A program made the position numbers and the translations under genes. This document shows positions 8,001-16,300 of a stretch of 64,000 bases of DNA, piece by piece. Source of the stretch: JAGOBP01 sp046328575 (GTDB taxonomy: Bacteria > Chloroflexota > Anaerolineae > Fen-1058); the NCBI GenBank assembly GCA_046328575.1, contig JAXLWI010000021.1, positions 1-64,000 on the forward strand, written 5' to 3'. The notes under the pieces were generated by a model, which was not told the origin of the DNA, did not search any database, and saw only the letters and a list, made by a program, of their open reading frames with translations. Position 1 is the stretch's first letter; the number at the start of each line of letters is the position of its first letter.

Positions 8001-10373
8001 GATCTTCAAGTCATGCACCACCGGCCGCACGATGTCGCCCGTGATCGGCCTCGGCATAACGAGGATCGTTGCGTTGCGCTGATAGATCGGCCCATCTACT
8101 ACGCCAATCTGCGCGTGATTCGTGACGATGGCGGGCAGGGTGCTGGCGGTCGTGACCGCGAAGGTGAGCGGCACATCGCTGCCCGGCGCAACTTCGATGG
8201 CGTTCCACGTCAACGTACCAGACACATACACGCCGCCGCCGGTAACCGAATCAGGCACGTAGGTCAATTCAGCCGGAACAACATCGGTGACGTTGACGGT
8301 GGCACTGAGCGTGCCGCTGTTGTGGAGGTTGATCGTGTAGGTCAACATGCCGGCGGGCGTCAGTACCAATTGCGACGCTGTCTTAGTCGAACCGACGAGG
8401 TTCGGCGCGGGCGTCGGCGGTGGCGGTGGGACCAGCATCACTGGCGTGAAGCGCGTCAGATGCAGGTACTGCGTCATGATGGCCGCGACCACCATGACAT
8501 TATGCTCGTGTGTGATCGTGCCGGTAGGTGTCAGGTGGAAACTCAATGGCACTGTTGCGCCGGCTGCGACCGGCACACCGTTCCATACGACGTTGTTAGC
8601 ATCCTGCGTTCCACCACCTGTGATCGATCCGGCGACGGGCACGAGCTCAGGCGGTACGGCCACGGTTACACTCACCACCGCACCGGCAGTGCCCGTGTTG
8701 CGCAAATTCACAGTGACGTTGGCTTCATCGCCTTCGGTTACTGCGCCGGGGATGACGGTGATGTCTGAGGTCAACAGGTTCTCATCGGCCAACGGGACAT
8801 CGCTCGGCGCGCTGATATCGCCCAACGGATCGAGGCCAGTGGCGACCAGCGGGTTGTTCGCTGTGCTGGTCGACGCCGCGCTGGAGGCCGCCGTAATCGG
8901 TTGTCCACCATTGGGGACAATACTGAGATCGTAAATGGCATCGGTCTGGGCGAAAGCGAGGAACAGATAGTCACCCGCGACGGGCGTCGTAAACTCGATC
9001 GAGTTGTTGCCATGATCGGGCGTCGTCAGATGGCCGGGATACCACAGATATAGATCGGCCGTGCCCGTCGTCGGCGTGAGGATCGCTCGAACGTGAACGC
9101 CGGCTGCGTAGTGAACCAGGTACGGCACTGAGCCATCGGCCACCACTTCCGTCGCAGGCTGGATCAGGCTGGCGAAGTCGAGCGCGTGTCGATCGAGATG
9201 CGAGGTGTTCCCGGCGGCATCAGCCACCCACACACCAATGAAGTGTGTGCCACTCGCTGGTCCCAGCGTCCAATCGACATCGGCTTGATACGGCAGCCAT
9301 GCCGTCGAGGTGACCACTTCCCAATGCGGCAGCGGCGCCGTGGCGAGTTGCCATTCGCGCAACTTCATCTGCGTCACGGCGACGTTGTCTGTGGCATCGA
9401 TATGCAATGTGACTTGTCGATCTGTGAGGATATCTTGATCACCAATCGTCAAGTTGTGGACGACTGGTGGGATCATGTCTCCATTGAGATCGTCGGGCAC
9501 CAGCCAGATCGCTGCACCACGTTGGAAGGTGCTGCCGCCCTGCACGCTGAAGGTGGCCACATTCATCACGGCGGTTGGCACGTTACTGGCCGAAGTGACC
9601 GCGAAGGTGAGCGGCACATCGGCTCCGGCTTCAACGACAATGCGTGTCCACGTGAGCGTCTTCGTGTCGGGATCGTACACTCCGTCACCCGTCACCGAAT
9701 CGAGGACGTAGTTCAATGGCCCCGGGACAACATCGGTGACATCAACGGCGGCGCTGAGTGTGCCGCTGTTGTGCAAGTTGATCGTGTAGGTTAGGACTTC
9801 ATTGGGACCCAACACATGACGTGAGGCTGTTTTGGTAGATCCGGCCAGATTGGAATCGGGCACTGGCTCGGGCGGCGGCACTAATTGCACTTGCACAAAG
9901 CGTGTGAAGTGAATGTGCTCCGACATGATAGCCGCGACCGCCGTCACAGCCTTTACATTGCTCACAGCCACAATTGGCGTCGCCCGGAAACTCAACGGGA
10001 CGACACCATCGATCGGGACGGGGATGCTATTCCAGACAACGTTATTGGCTTCTTGAACACCACCGCCCAAAATCGAATCGGGCACAGGTGCCAATTCGGC
10101 GGGCAGGGCCACAGTCACACTGACGACGGCGCTGGCCGTGCCGGTGTTGCGCAAGTTTACGGTGAAGGTGATCTCTTCACCCGGGGCAACCGCGGCAGGC
10201 TGCGCCTGAATATCGGACGTCAACAGGTTCTCATCTGCTTCCGGGATCAGGCTGGCGCTTGATCCGGACGCGGGCAACACCAGGACTGCCAACAGCAACA
10301 TCCCGGCCACCAGTGTGAACCACCCAGTTCGCAACAGCGACAAGGGATGCCGGCCTGATGTCGGCGTATACAT
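5052..10373 (-). CDS. giant secreted DUF11-repeat surface protein with Y-L-P C-terminal tail
   Basis: A 1773-residue exported protein. The start is placed at 10373 because AAGGAGG lies 6 bases upstream; a longer reading of 15 residues has no such site. Residues 1-40 form a signal peptide (TGWFTLVAGMLLLAVLVL, then PASGSSA). The body has three large repeats, each opening with ENLLTSDI. Each contains two DUF11-type beta domains (TFTVNLRNTGTA; LTYTINLHNSGTLSA), an Ig-like unit with TDNV and GVWVADAAGN, and a unit resembling bacterial pre-peptidase C-terminal domains (ADLYLWYPG, AGDYLFL). The third repeat carries two extra DUF11 domains, eight in all. The C-terminus is YVVYLPIVRR. No enzymatic motif is seen. 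It probably forms an extended cell-surface or matrix fibre. It lies 169 bases after the transferase gene and may or may not share the NRPS operon transcript. Confidence 0.82.
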   Translation of the reverse strand: MYTPTSGRHPLSLLRTGWFTLVAGMLLLAVLVLPASGSSASLIPEADENLLTSDIQAQPAAVAPGEEITFTVNLRNTGTASAVVSVTVALPAELAPVPDSILGGGVQEANNVVWNSIPVPIDGVVPLSFRATPIVAVSNVKAVTAVAAIMSEHIHFTRFVQVQLVPPPEPVPDSNLAGSTKTASRHVLGPNEVLTYTINLHNSGTLSAAVDVTDVVPGPLNYVLDSVTGDGVYDPDTKTLTWTRIVVEAGADVPLTFAVTSASNVPTAVMNVATFSVQGGSTFQRGAAIWLVPDDLNGDMIPPVVHNLTIGDQDILTDRQVTLHIDATDNVAVTQMKLREWQLATAPLPHWEVVTSTAWLPYQADVDWTLGPASGTHFIGVWVADAAGNTSHLDRHALDFASLIQPATEVVADGSVPYLVHYAAGVHVRAILTPTTGTADLYLWYPGHLTTPDHGNNSIEFTTPVAGDYLFLAFAQTDAIYDLSIVPNGGQPITAASSAASTSTANNPLVATGLDPLGDISAPSDVPLADENLLTSDITVIPGAVTEGDEANVTVNLRNTGTAGAVVSVTVAVPPELVPVAGSITGGGTQDANNVVWNGVPVAAGATVPLSFHLTPTGTITHEHNVMVVAAIMTQYLHLTRFTPVMLVPPPPPTPAPNLVGSTKTASQLVLTPAGMLTYTINLHNSGTLSATVNVTDVVPAELTYVPDSVTGGGVYVSGTLTWNAIEVAPGSDVPLTFAVTTASTLPAIVTNHAQIGVVDGPIYQRNATILVMPRPITGDIVRPVVHDLKIGDQDVLTDPQVTLHISATDNVEVTQMKLREWQLATTPHPHWEVVTSTEWLPYQPTVDWTLGSSSGTHFIGVWVGDAAGNTSLLTRHALDFASLIQPAATLGAGGVTPYLVHYDSGVTVQAILTPTTGTADLLVWYPGNLLVADHASNSIGFTTPRAGDYLFLVVAQTDVVYDLSIAPAGGQLPLNGVSRVTAPTAANNPLIISGLDPLGDPSAPADPPQGGENLLTSDIVVAPNVIAPTSEATFTVTLRNTGTAGAMVSVTVALPTELVPVTGTISGGGSVDGNNVVWGNVSVPMGASVPLTFRATPAISVSQDTNVTVVAAIMSDQLHLIRFVQLLLVPPQPPTPGANLITSNKNASQQTLTADEVLTYTINLINTGTATGVVTVTDPIPLKLNYVIGSATGGGVYDPIAKTVTWTAINVPTSTTVSRSFAVTTTGVSVPTVVTNTATIVVGDQSIERSAHVVLMPKGVTPSDLHLSYKVASKWAVAPGETLTYTIKVVNSDAVTATATVVDAVPSVMTYVSGSATNGGAYAAGVVTWSNLEVPPHGSISVSFAVTVKADATTPSLVMNTATIASGNTSIERQAWVVVTAHPVPMPKPNLLGSYKIGSKFVLAANETLTYTIRLINSGAVSGTVDVVDPIPAPLTYVAGSASNGGVFSATTNALTWTNIEVPAGGYVSLSFAVTAPVTVTSPTHVINVANINVANGPSFQRSTHTLLIPAPSNADVIAPVVRAVTIDEGDVLTSPTVTLHISATDNVGVQWMYIREWQLITTPTPHWAVAHTGGWVPYQADYPWTLINASGTHYVGVWVADAARNVSRLNHNALDFASLLLPGTSIPKGGLVPYLVHYAAGVNVTATLTTLSGDADLYVWYPGNHFLADQKSTQAGTATDIVTVTTPTAGTYLFLVHGSAASTYDLSITPVGGPASMLFSATALVGTPTSLLGPNDELTTEPVLSQSGLDPLADVTAPTEPYVVYLPIVRR
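5055..7337 (-). repeat. DUF11/Ig/PPC-like protein repeat unit 3, expanded
   Basis: Third copy, opening at ENLLTSDI near 7337. It is longer than the others because two additional DUF11 domains (around 5900-6600) sit before its Ig-like and PPC-like parts. It ends with the Y-L-P tail. Confidence 0.75.
7338..8783 (-). repeat. DUF11/Ig/PPC-like protein repeat unit 2 (482 codons)
   Basis: Second copy, opening at ENLLTSDI near 8783. The repeat-to-repeat distance is 1449 bases to unit 1 and 1446 bases to unit 3, so the two complete spacings differ by one codon only. Confidence 0.8.
8784..10232 (-). repeat. DUF11/Ig/PPC-like protein repeat unit 1 (483 codons)
   Basis: First of three in-frame repeats in the DUF11 giant, opening at the ENLLTSDI codons (10209-10232). 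It repeats the same domain order as the next unit, so the gene grew by duplication of a roughly 1.45 kb block. The copies are clearly similar but well diverged at the DNA level. Confidence 0.8.
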
Positions 10374-10486
10374 AGCAGCCTCCTTCGAACTTCTTGGATA
10401 AGCTACGGTCAACGACACCCCCGCTCGACGACGACCTTGCGTTCACGGACTATGCTTGATGGTTGCCTCCCTGCCAGGGCAGATTA

Positions 10487-10530
10487 AGTACCGGTGTAGG
10501 TACTCGTCCCTATACTTGTACAACGGGACG
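10487..10530 (-). other. two adjacent perfect 6-bp hairpins in the gap after the transferase gene
   Basis: In the 169-base gap between the phosphopantetheinyl transferase stop (10543) and the DUF11 gene start (10373), two hairpins touch each other. AGTACC/GGTACT pairs 10487-10492 with 10499-10504, and CGTCCC/GGGACG pairs 10505-10510 with 10525-10530. The loop of the second carries the palindrome TTGTACAA. No T-run follows. They may mark the end of the NRPS transcript or a regulatory leader of the DUF11 gene. The rest of the gap shows nothing I can name. Confidence 0.3.
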
Positions 10531-10542
10531 CAGTCGATTTTG

Positions 10543-11289
10543 TTACAACACCGGCCATTGCCAGAAACTCAAGGGACCGATCGGCCCGGCGACGGCCAGC
10601 GCGGCTACGTAACCGCTGCCGGGACAGATTTCATGCAGCGACCACTGGCTGGTGTCATCCTCACACGTCTGAACTGGCGCGCTGACTTTACCTGGCCCAA
10701 CGGCGATTTCAAATTCATTCAACGGCCGCGCTAGACCTTCCCCCCGTCCTTTGAGATACGCTTCCTTGCGTGTCCAACACGCGAAGAACGCTTCGGGTTG
10801 AGAGGACTTGGGCAGTTGGCGTAACACCGCCACTTCCCCCGGCGCAAAGAACCGTTCGGCGATGCGCTCCTCGGCCAGATCGGGCCGGATATACTCCACG
10901 TCGATGCCGACCTCGCGTCCGCGCGTGATGGCATACACGGCCAGATCGTGCGAATGCGACACGCTGAACGACAGATCGAGATCGTTAGCAGCTCGCTCGA
11001 GTGCAGGCTTGCCGTATGTGTTGTAGATGAATCGCAGTTCAGCCGGACGGCGATCGATCAGATAACGGCTGAGGATCAAACGCAGGATGCCGTGCGCGGC
11101 GATGAAGTGGCGGCGATCTGGCTCGAAGTAAAACCGATCGGCCCGCGCCCGTTCAGCAGCCGATAGGGTGGCGGCCAACCGATCGACGTACTCGCCCGGC
11201 AGATCAAGCAGCGAACGCCAGACGTGTACTTCGTTGCAGAGATTCAGCGTCAATTGCTCAGGCGGCAGACGCCAATGTGGCAGGCTCAT
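10543..11289 (-). CDS. 4'-phosphopantetheinyl transferase (Sfp/HetI/Gsp type)
   Basis: This enzyme moves the phosphopantetheine arm of CoA onto the serine of carrier (T) domains and so activates the NRPS line. The 248-residue protein has the two family motifs: GIDVE (about residues 129-133), which supplies the magnesium-binding acidic residue, and FFACWTRKEAYLKGRGEGL (about 168-186), containing the conserved W-x-x-K-E-A. The length fits the Sfp group rather than the short AcpS group. AGGAGAG lies just upstream of the ATG, and the gene overlaps the end of the thioesterase gene by 32 bases, so the two are translationally coupled. Its place at the end of the NRPS operon supports dedicated service to this pathway, though it may also act on other carriers in the cell. 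Confidence 0.94.
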   Translation of the reverse strand: MSLPHWRLPPEQLTLNLCNEVHVWRSLLDLPGEYVDRLAATLSAAERARADRFYFEPDRRHFIAAHGILRLILSRYLIDRRPAELRFIYNTYGKPALERAANDLDLSFSVSHSHDLAVYAITRGREVGIDVEYIRPDLAEERIAERFFAPGEVAVLRQLPKSSQPEAFFACWTRKEAYLKGRGEGLARPLNEFEIAVGPGKVSAPVQTCEDDTSQWSLHEICPGSGYVAALAVAGPIGPLSFWQWPVL

Positions 11290-12070
11290 ACTCTCTCCTG
11301 AGATCAGACAGCCCTAGTGTGCTAGCCAACTCCTGCACGATCGTTCGAATCAACGGCGTGTGTGCGGCATGCAGAAAGAAATGATCGCCGGGCAGCAACT
11401 GTGCATTGAAGCGCGTGTGTGTGTGCGCTGCCCACGCTTCCAGCGCGGTGCGGGTAACGAACATATCTTGTGCGCCGCCCAGTGCCGTGATCGGACAATC
11501 GAGTGGCGTAGCCTCTTCATACGCGTAGGTTTCGCACACTTCAAAATCGGCGCGCAGCGTTGGCAGAATCAACTGCCGCAGTTCGGCATTGTCCAGCACT
11601 TCGTCTGGCGTGCCGTGCAACTCGCGCAACTTGGCGACGAACTCTTCTTCGGGCAGGGCGTAACAGGGTGAATCGGTATCGCGCAGATGGGGCGCACTGT
11701 GCCCGCTGACGAACAACTGCGCCGGTTCAACTCGATACTGGCGACGCAGAAGTCGCGCCAATTCAAAACTCAACAGCGCGCCCATGCTGTGCCCGAAAAA
11801 CGCGAAAGGCCGGTCGAGATACGACCACAACGCCGCCGCCGTGGCTTGCACCAGCGCTGTCATTTGCCTGAACGGCGGCTCGTCGATGCGATTCTCGCGG
11901 CCCGGCAATCGCACGGGACAGACCTCGATCTCTGGCGGGAAACTGCGCGACCACGCGCGAAAGATTGTGGTCCCCGCGCCAGAATATGGGAAGCAAAACA
12001 ACCGCAGTCGCGCATGCGGATTGAGCGTGCCTACCGCAAGCCAACGATGGGATTGGTTCAGATCGGTCAT
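11258..12070 (-). CDS. type II thioesterase (editing thioesterase of the NRPS)
   Basis: A stand-alone alpha/beta hydrolase that removes mis-primed or stalled acyl groups from T domains. The 270 residues show the family start LFCFPYSGAG (about 24-33), the nucleophile motif GHSMG (Ser near 95), FVSGHSAP, an acidic segment ALGGAQDMFV that should hold the catalytic Asp, and LPGDHFFLHA with the catalytic His (about 240). This matches GrsT/SrfAD-like proteins in length and motif order. It starts 7 bases after the MFS gene stop, with GAGGT before the ATG, and its 3' end overlaps the transferase gene. It is distinct from the chain-releasing TE domain fused to NRPS7. Confidence 0.94.
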   Translation of the reverse strand: MTDLNQSHRWLAVGTLNPHARLRLFCFPYSGAGTTIFRAWSRSFPPEIEVCPVRLPGRENRIDEPPFRQMTALVQATAAALWSYLDRPFAFFGHSMGALLSFELARLLRRQYRVEPAQLFVSGHSAPHLRDTDSPCYALPEEEFVAKLRELHGTPDEVLDNAELRQLILPTLRADFEVCETYAYEEATPLDCPITALGGAQDMFVTRTALEAWAAHTHTRFNAQLLPGDHFFLHAAHTPLIRTIVQELASTLGLSDLRREYEPATLASAA

Positions 12071-12077
12071 ACGTACC

Positions 12078-13385
12078 TCAACTCGACACGATGGGTGTGG
12101 TCACCGCCGGCGTCACATCGGCGGCGACGTCCGGTGATTCATACGCCAAAAACTCACGGAAAGTGCGATTCAATGCCACAAGGCTTGACAACGCCACCAT
12201 GATCGCGCCGCACGCCACGTAGATCAGCGGAATGTCGCGGTTTAGCAGATCGGCGATGACGCCGGCTAATCCCATTGCGATCGGCGTGAGGCTGCCGGAG
12301 ATCGTGCCGAGCAGGCCGAATACGCGGCCGCGCATTTCGCTGGGCGTCGTGAGTTGGAGCAGGGTGGTCACATTCACCATCACGACGCCGCTGACGAAGC
12401 CGTCCAGCAGGCCCAGAATCAGCGCGGTCACCGGCTCGCGCACGAAACCTAACAGCCCATAGCCAAAAGACTCGGCGATGATGAACGCCAGCAGTAATCG
12501 TCCGCGGGCAAGGTTGGATAGCCGAATGGCGCCCGCGAAGATGTAGCCGATCAACGCGCCGACGCCCGTCGCCGCCACGATGAAACCATACCAGTCGACG
12601 GGCACTTTCAAAATGTCTTCGACAAAAAACGGCAGCAGCACGATGACAGGTACACTGAAGAAGTTGAGAAACGCCGAAACCAACACCAGCATCCGCAAGC
12701 CGGAGTGCCGCCACACGAAGCGGAAGCCGATCAGCGTATCGCGTTTGAAATCGCGGAACTGTTCACGCCAATGCAGGCTTTTCTCAGGGATCACTTGCGG
12801 AATCTTGACGAATGATTCGCTACCTGCTGCGAACAGATAACTGACGCCGTTGAACAAGAACAACAACGGTGCACCAAGCAGTCGGAATAGCACGCCGCCC
12901 AGCCCCTGACCAAGGAACAACGCTAACTGTGCCGACATCTGATTCAGTGAATTCGCGCCAGCCACACGGTCTTGCGGCACGAGATCGGGAATGGACGCCG
13001 AAATCGCCGGATTGAAAAAGGCAGCCGCGGTTGCAATCACTACCGCGGTAACGAACACCAAGATCAATGCGAAGTCGGTAGCTTCAGGCGCGAGCAACAC
13101 CAATGCCGCTAGTGCGATGACGACCAAACCGTTGATGGTATCAGCGGCGATGAGGATCTTGCGCCGCGAATGCCGATCGGCAAACGTGCCCCCGATCGGT
13201 CCCAGTAGCACCGCGGGCAGCGCCGAGACCATCATCATCAAGCCAACCAGCGCCGCCGAATCAGTCAGGTGCTTGACGAAGAACAATAGCGCCACCTCGA
13301 ACACCTGATCGCCGACCCGGCTGATCGATTGCCCTTGCCACAGCAGGGCAAAATTGCGATTCATCAATTTGCGTGGTGGTTCCAT
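12078..13385 (-). CDS. MFS efflux transporter (DHA3/macrolide-efflux-like)
   Basis: A 12-helix major facilitator family protein of 435 residues. The start is placed at 13385, where the ATG shares its A with the TGA of NRPS7 and AGGAG lies upstream; an upstream reading of 13 residues would sit inside the NRPS7 coding end. The N-terminus MNRNFALLWQGQSISRVGDQ is typical of the DHA3 group that contains macrolide and enterobactin exporters. The loop between helices 2 and 3 carries GTFADRHSRRKIL, the standard MFS signature. Translational coupling to the terminal NRPS module makes it the best candidate for exporting the finished peptide or giving self-resistance. The substrate is inferred from context only. 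Confidence 0.9.
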   Translation of the reverse strand: MEPPRKLMNRNFALLWQGQSISRVGDQVFEVALLFFVKHLTDSAALVGLMMMVSALPAVLLGPIGGTFADRHSRRKILIAADTINGLVVIALAALVLLAPEATDFALILVFVTAVVIATAAAFFNPAISASIPDLVPQDRVAGANSLNQMSAQLALFLGQGLGGVLFRLLGAPLLFLFNGVSYLFAAGSESFVKIPQVIPEKSLHWREQFRDFKRDTLIGFRFVWRHSGLRMLVLVSAFLNFFSVPVIVLLPFFVEDILKVPVDWYGFIVAATGVGALIGYIFAGAIRLSNLARGRLLLAFIIAESFGYGLLGFVREPVTALILGLLDGFVSGVVMVNVTTLLQLTTPSEMRGRVFGLLGTISGSLTPIAMGLAGVIADLLNRDIPLIYVACGAIMVALSSLVALNRTFREFLAYESPDVAADVTPAVTTPIVSS

Positions 13386-16300
13386 CACGCGGCTCCTATT
13401 GGTTGAGCGGCAGCGTTCAGGCACGTCTGCAATCGATCGGCTAGCGCGGCCACGTGCGGCTCATGCATCATGCCTAGATGATCGCCCGGCACATCGACGA
13501 TAGTCACGCCGCCCAGCGCGTACGTGCTCCAGCCAAAGTCCGGCTCGCGCGGCGTGTGCTCCGTCGGTTTTTCGGCGCGAAACAGCGTGACGTGTCCGGC
13601 AAATGATCCGACTTCATAGTTGCGCCATGCTTCGGTATGCGTCCTGAGGATCGTCACGAACAATCGGAATTGTTCGAGCGTCACATCGGGATACAGCCAT
13701 TTCGCCTTGCGCGCTTTCTCCCAGACGTAAGCGATTTGATCGGCGGCATTTAATTCGCGCAATTTCTCGATCGATAACGAGATGTTTTGACCGAAGGTGT
13801 TGACCAAATAGTCGGCATCGTCGATCGGTTTAGGGAGTGGTAAGATCGGGCCTTGATCAAGCAGCGCCAGCAAACTAACCGCCTGCCCTTGCTGCTCCAA
13901 CTGGCGCGCAATCTCGAACGCGATGATCACGCCCAACGACCAACCGCCGATCTGATAAGGGCCATTCGGCTGCACTTCCCGCATCGCCGTCACGTAATGC
14001 GCGGCCATCTCGTCGATACGCGTGTGCAGGTCACGATCGCCGTTCAAGCCCTGGGCCTGCAAACCGTAGAGCGGTTGATCATCGCCGAGGCGGCGGGCGA
14101 GGTCGTAGTACCAGTGCACGCTGCCGCCCGACGGATGCACCATGAACAGTGGGCGCTTCTTGCCGAATGGGCGCAGTGGCACGACGGTGGCCGCATCGGC
14201 GATACCCTCTCGCAGGATGTGTGCCAGATGCTCGATGGTCGGTTCCTGGAACAACTGCACCAGCGGAATGGGGCGGTTGAGTTGCTGCTGAATGCGCGCC
14301 ATCAGGCGCACGGCGATCAGTGAATGGCCGCCCAATTCAAAGAAATTGTCGGTGACGCTGATCGGATGAACGTCCAACAGCTCTTCCCAAAGGCGCACGA
14401 GATGAAACTCCCAAATGTCGCGCGGGGCCACGTACACCCGATCGGTTTCGGCGCGTTCGCGATCGGGTGCGGGCAGGGCTTTGCGATCGAGTTTGCCGTG
14501 CGTTGTTAGCGGCAGTGCTTCCATCATCACAAACGCGGCCGGGATCATGTAAGCAGGCAGTTTGTCCTTCAGCGCGGTGCGGAGCATGCTGATGAATTCG
14601 GCTTCGCTCGATAGTTGTCCGTTTGGGACGAGATAAGCGACGAGTCGTTTTTCGTTAGGCGTATCTTCACGTGCAAGGACCGCACATTCACGCACGCCGG
14701 GTTGTTGGCGCACCAGTGATTCAATTTCGCCTAATTCCACGCGGAAGCCGCGAATCTTCACTTGCTGATCGATGCGGCCCAGAAACTCGATATTGCCATC
14801 GGCGCGATAGCGGACGAGATCGCCGGTCTTGTAGATTTTGGATTTCTGATTTTGGATTTCTGATTTGAACGGATTGGCGATGAACTTCTCCGCGGTCAGT
14901 TCCGGCCGATTGAGATAGCCGCGCGCCAGATCGACACCGCCCACGTGCAATTCACCGGGCACGCCGATCGGCACTGGGCGCAGGTGTTTGTCGAGAACGT
15001 AGTGCTGCGTGTTTGCGATCGGTTTGCCAATCGGAATGATGGCCTCATTCTGATCCACAACGCGATACCATGACACAGCCACAGTTGCTTCGGTTGGACC
15101 ATAGGCGTTGAAGAATGATCGGCTTTGCGACCACCGCGCGGCGAGTTCAGGTGGGCAACTGTCGCCGCCGGTGATCAACGTGCACAGGTCGGGTAGATCA
15201 TCAGACGGTAACAGCGTCAGCGCTGAAGGCGGCATTAACGCGGTTGTGATACGCTGAGTTTTCAGCAGCGCATGCAGATCGGGCGTGGAGAGCAGTGTCT
15301 CGCGCGAGGCCAGACACAACGTCGCACCGGACAACAAGGCAGAGAAAATGTCGGCCACCGAGCCATCGAAACCGAACGAGAAGAACTGCAACACGCGGCT
15401 GTCTGGATTAATGTCGAACGCCTTGATGTAGGCCGTAATGAAATTGCACAGCCCACGATGTTGAAGCAACGTGCCTTTTGGCTTACCCGTCGAACCGGAC
15501 GTATAAATGATGTATGCGAGATTATCGGGCGTGGTGACGTTGATCGGATCTTCATCACTTTCCTGCGCGATGCTGGGCCAATCGGTATCGAGGCAAATAA
15601 ATTGCTGGTTGCTGACTTCTAATTGCTGATTCAAGAATCCAAGCAACAGCGGATGCTGCGTTAAGACGATCGAGACACCCGCATCTTCCAGCAAAAAGGC
15701 GATGCGCTCGGGCGGATACGCGGGATCGATCGGCAAGTAGGCGCCGCCCGCTTTGAGTACGCTCAGTACGCCAACGAGCATATCGATGGAACGCTCGACG
15801 TAGATGCCGACGACCTGCTCCGGCCCAACGCCCGATTTTCTTAGCCGATGCGCGACTTGGTTCGTGCGCCGATTGAGTTCGCGATACGTCACGGCTTCGG
15901 CCTCATGCGTGACAGCAATCGCCTCCGGCGTGCGTGTGACTTGCCCCTCAAACAATTCATGCGCGCACTGATCGTGCGGATAATCGGCGGCGGTGTTATT
16001 CCACTCGATCAGCAGTTGATGACGTTCGGCTTTAGTCAGCAGCGGCACATCGTGCAATGGCTGTGTGGGATGTAGGGCGAACGACTCCAGGATCGTGGCA
16101 AGATGGCCTAACATGCGCTCGATCGTGGCACGCTCGAAGCGATTCTCATCGTATAACAAGCGCAGCAGCAATTCGTGATCTGCGCCTGCGACGAGGTTGA
16201 GGGGATAGTTGGTCTGCTCCACTGATTGCACGTTCTGAAGGTGCAGACTGCCGTCATGTTGTTGCAGTGCCGCAGCCACCGGATAGTTCTCGAAGACGAG

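Noticed and set aside
10374..10500. A cyclic-di-GMP riboswitch before the DUF11 gene (GGCAACC and ACGCAAGG pieces)
   Set aside because: Only short fragments resemble the consensus; the second stem and the GGACGCAAAG core are not present in order.
13386..13424. A 13-residue longer start for the MFS transporter
   Set aside because: The ATG at 13385 has a good ribosome site, overlaps the NRPS7 stop by one base and gives the standard N-terminus of the family.
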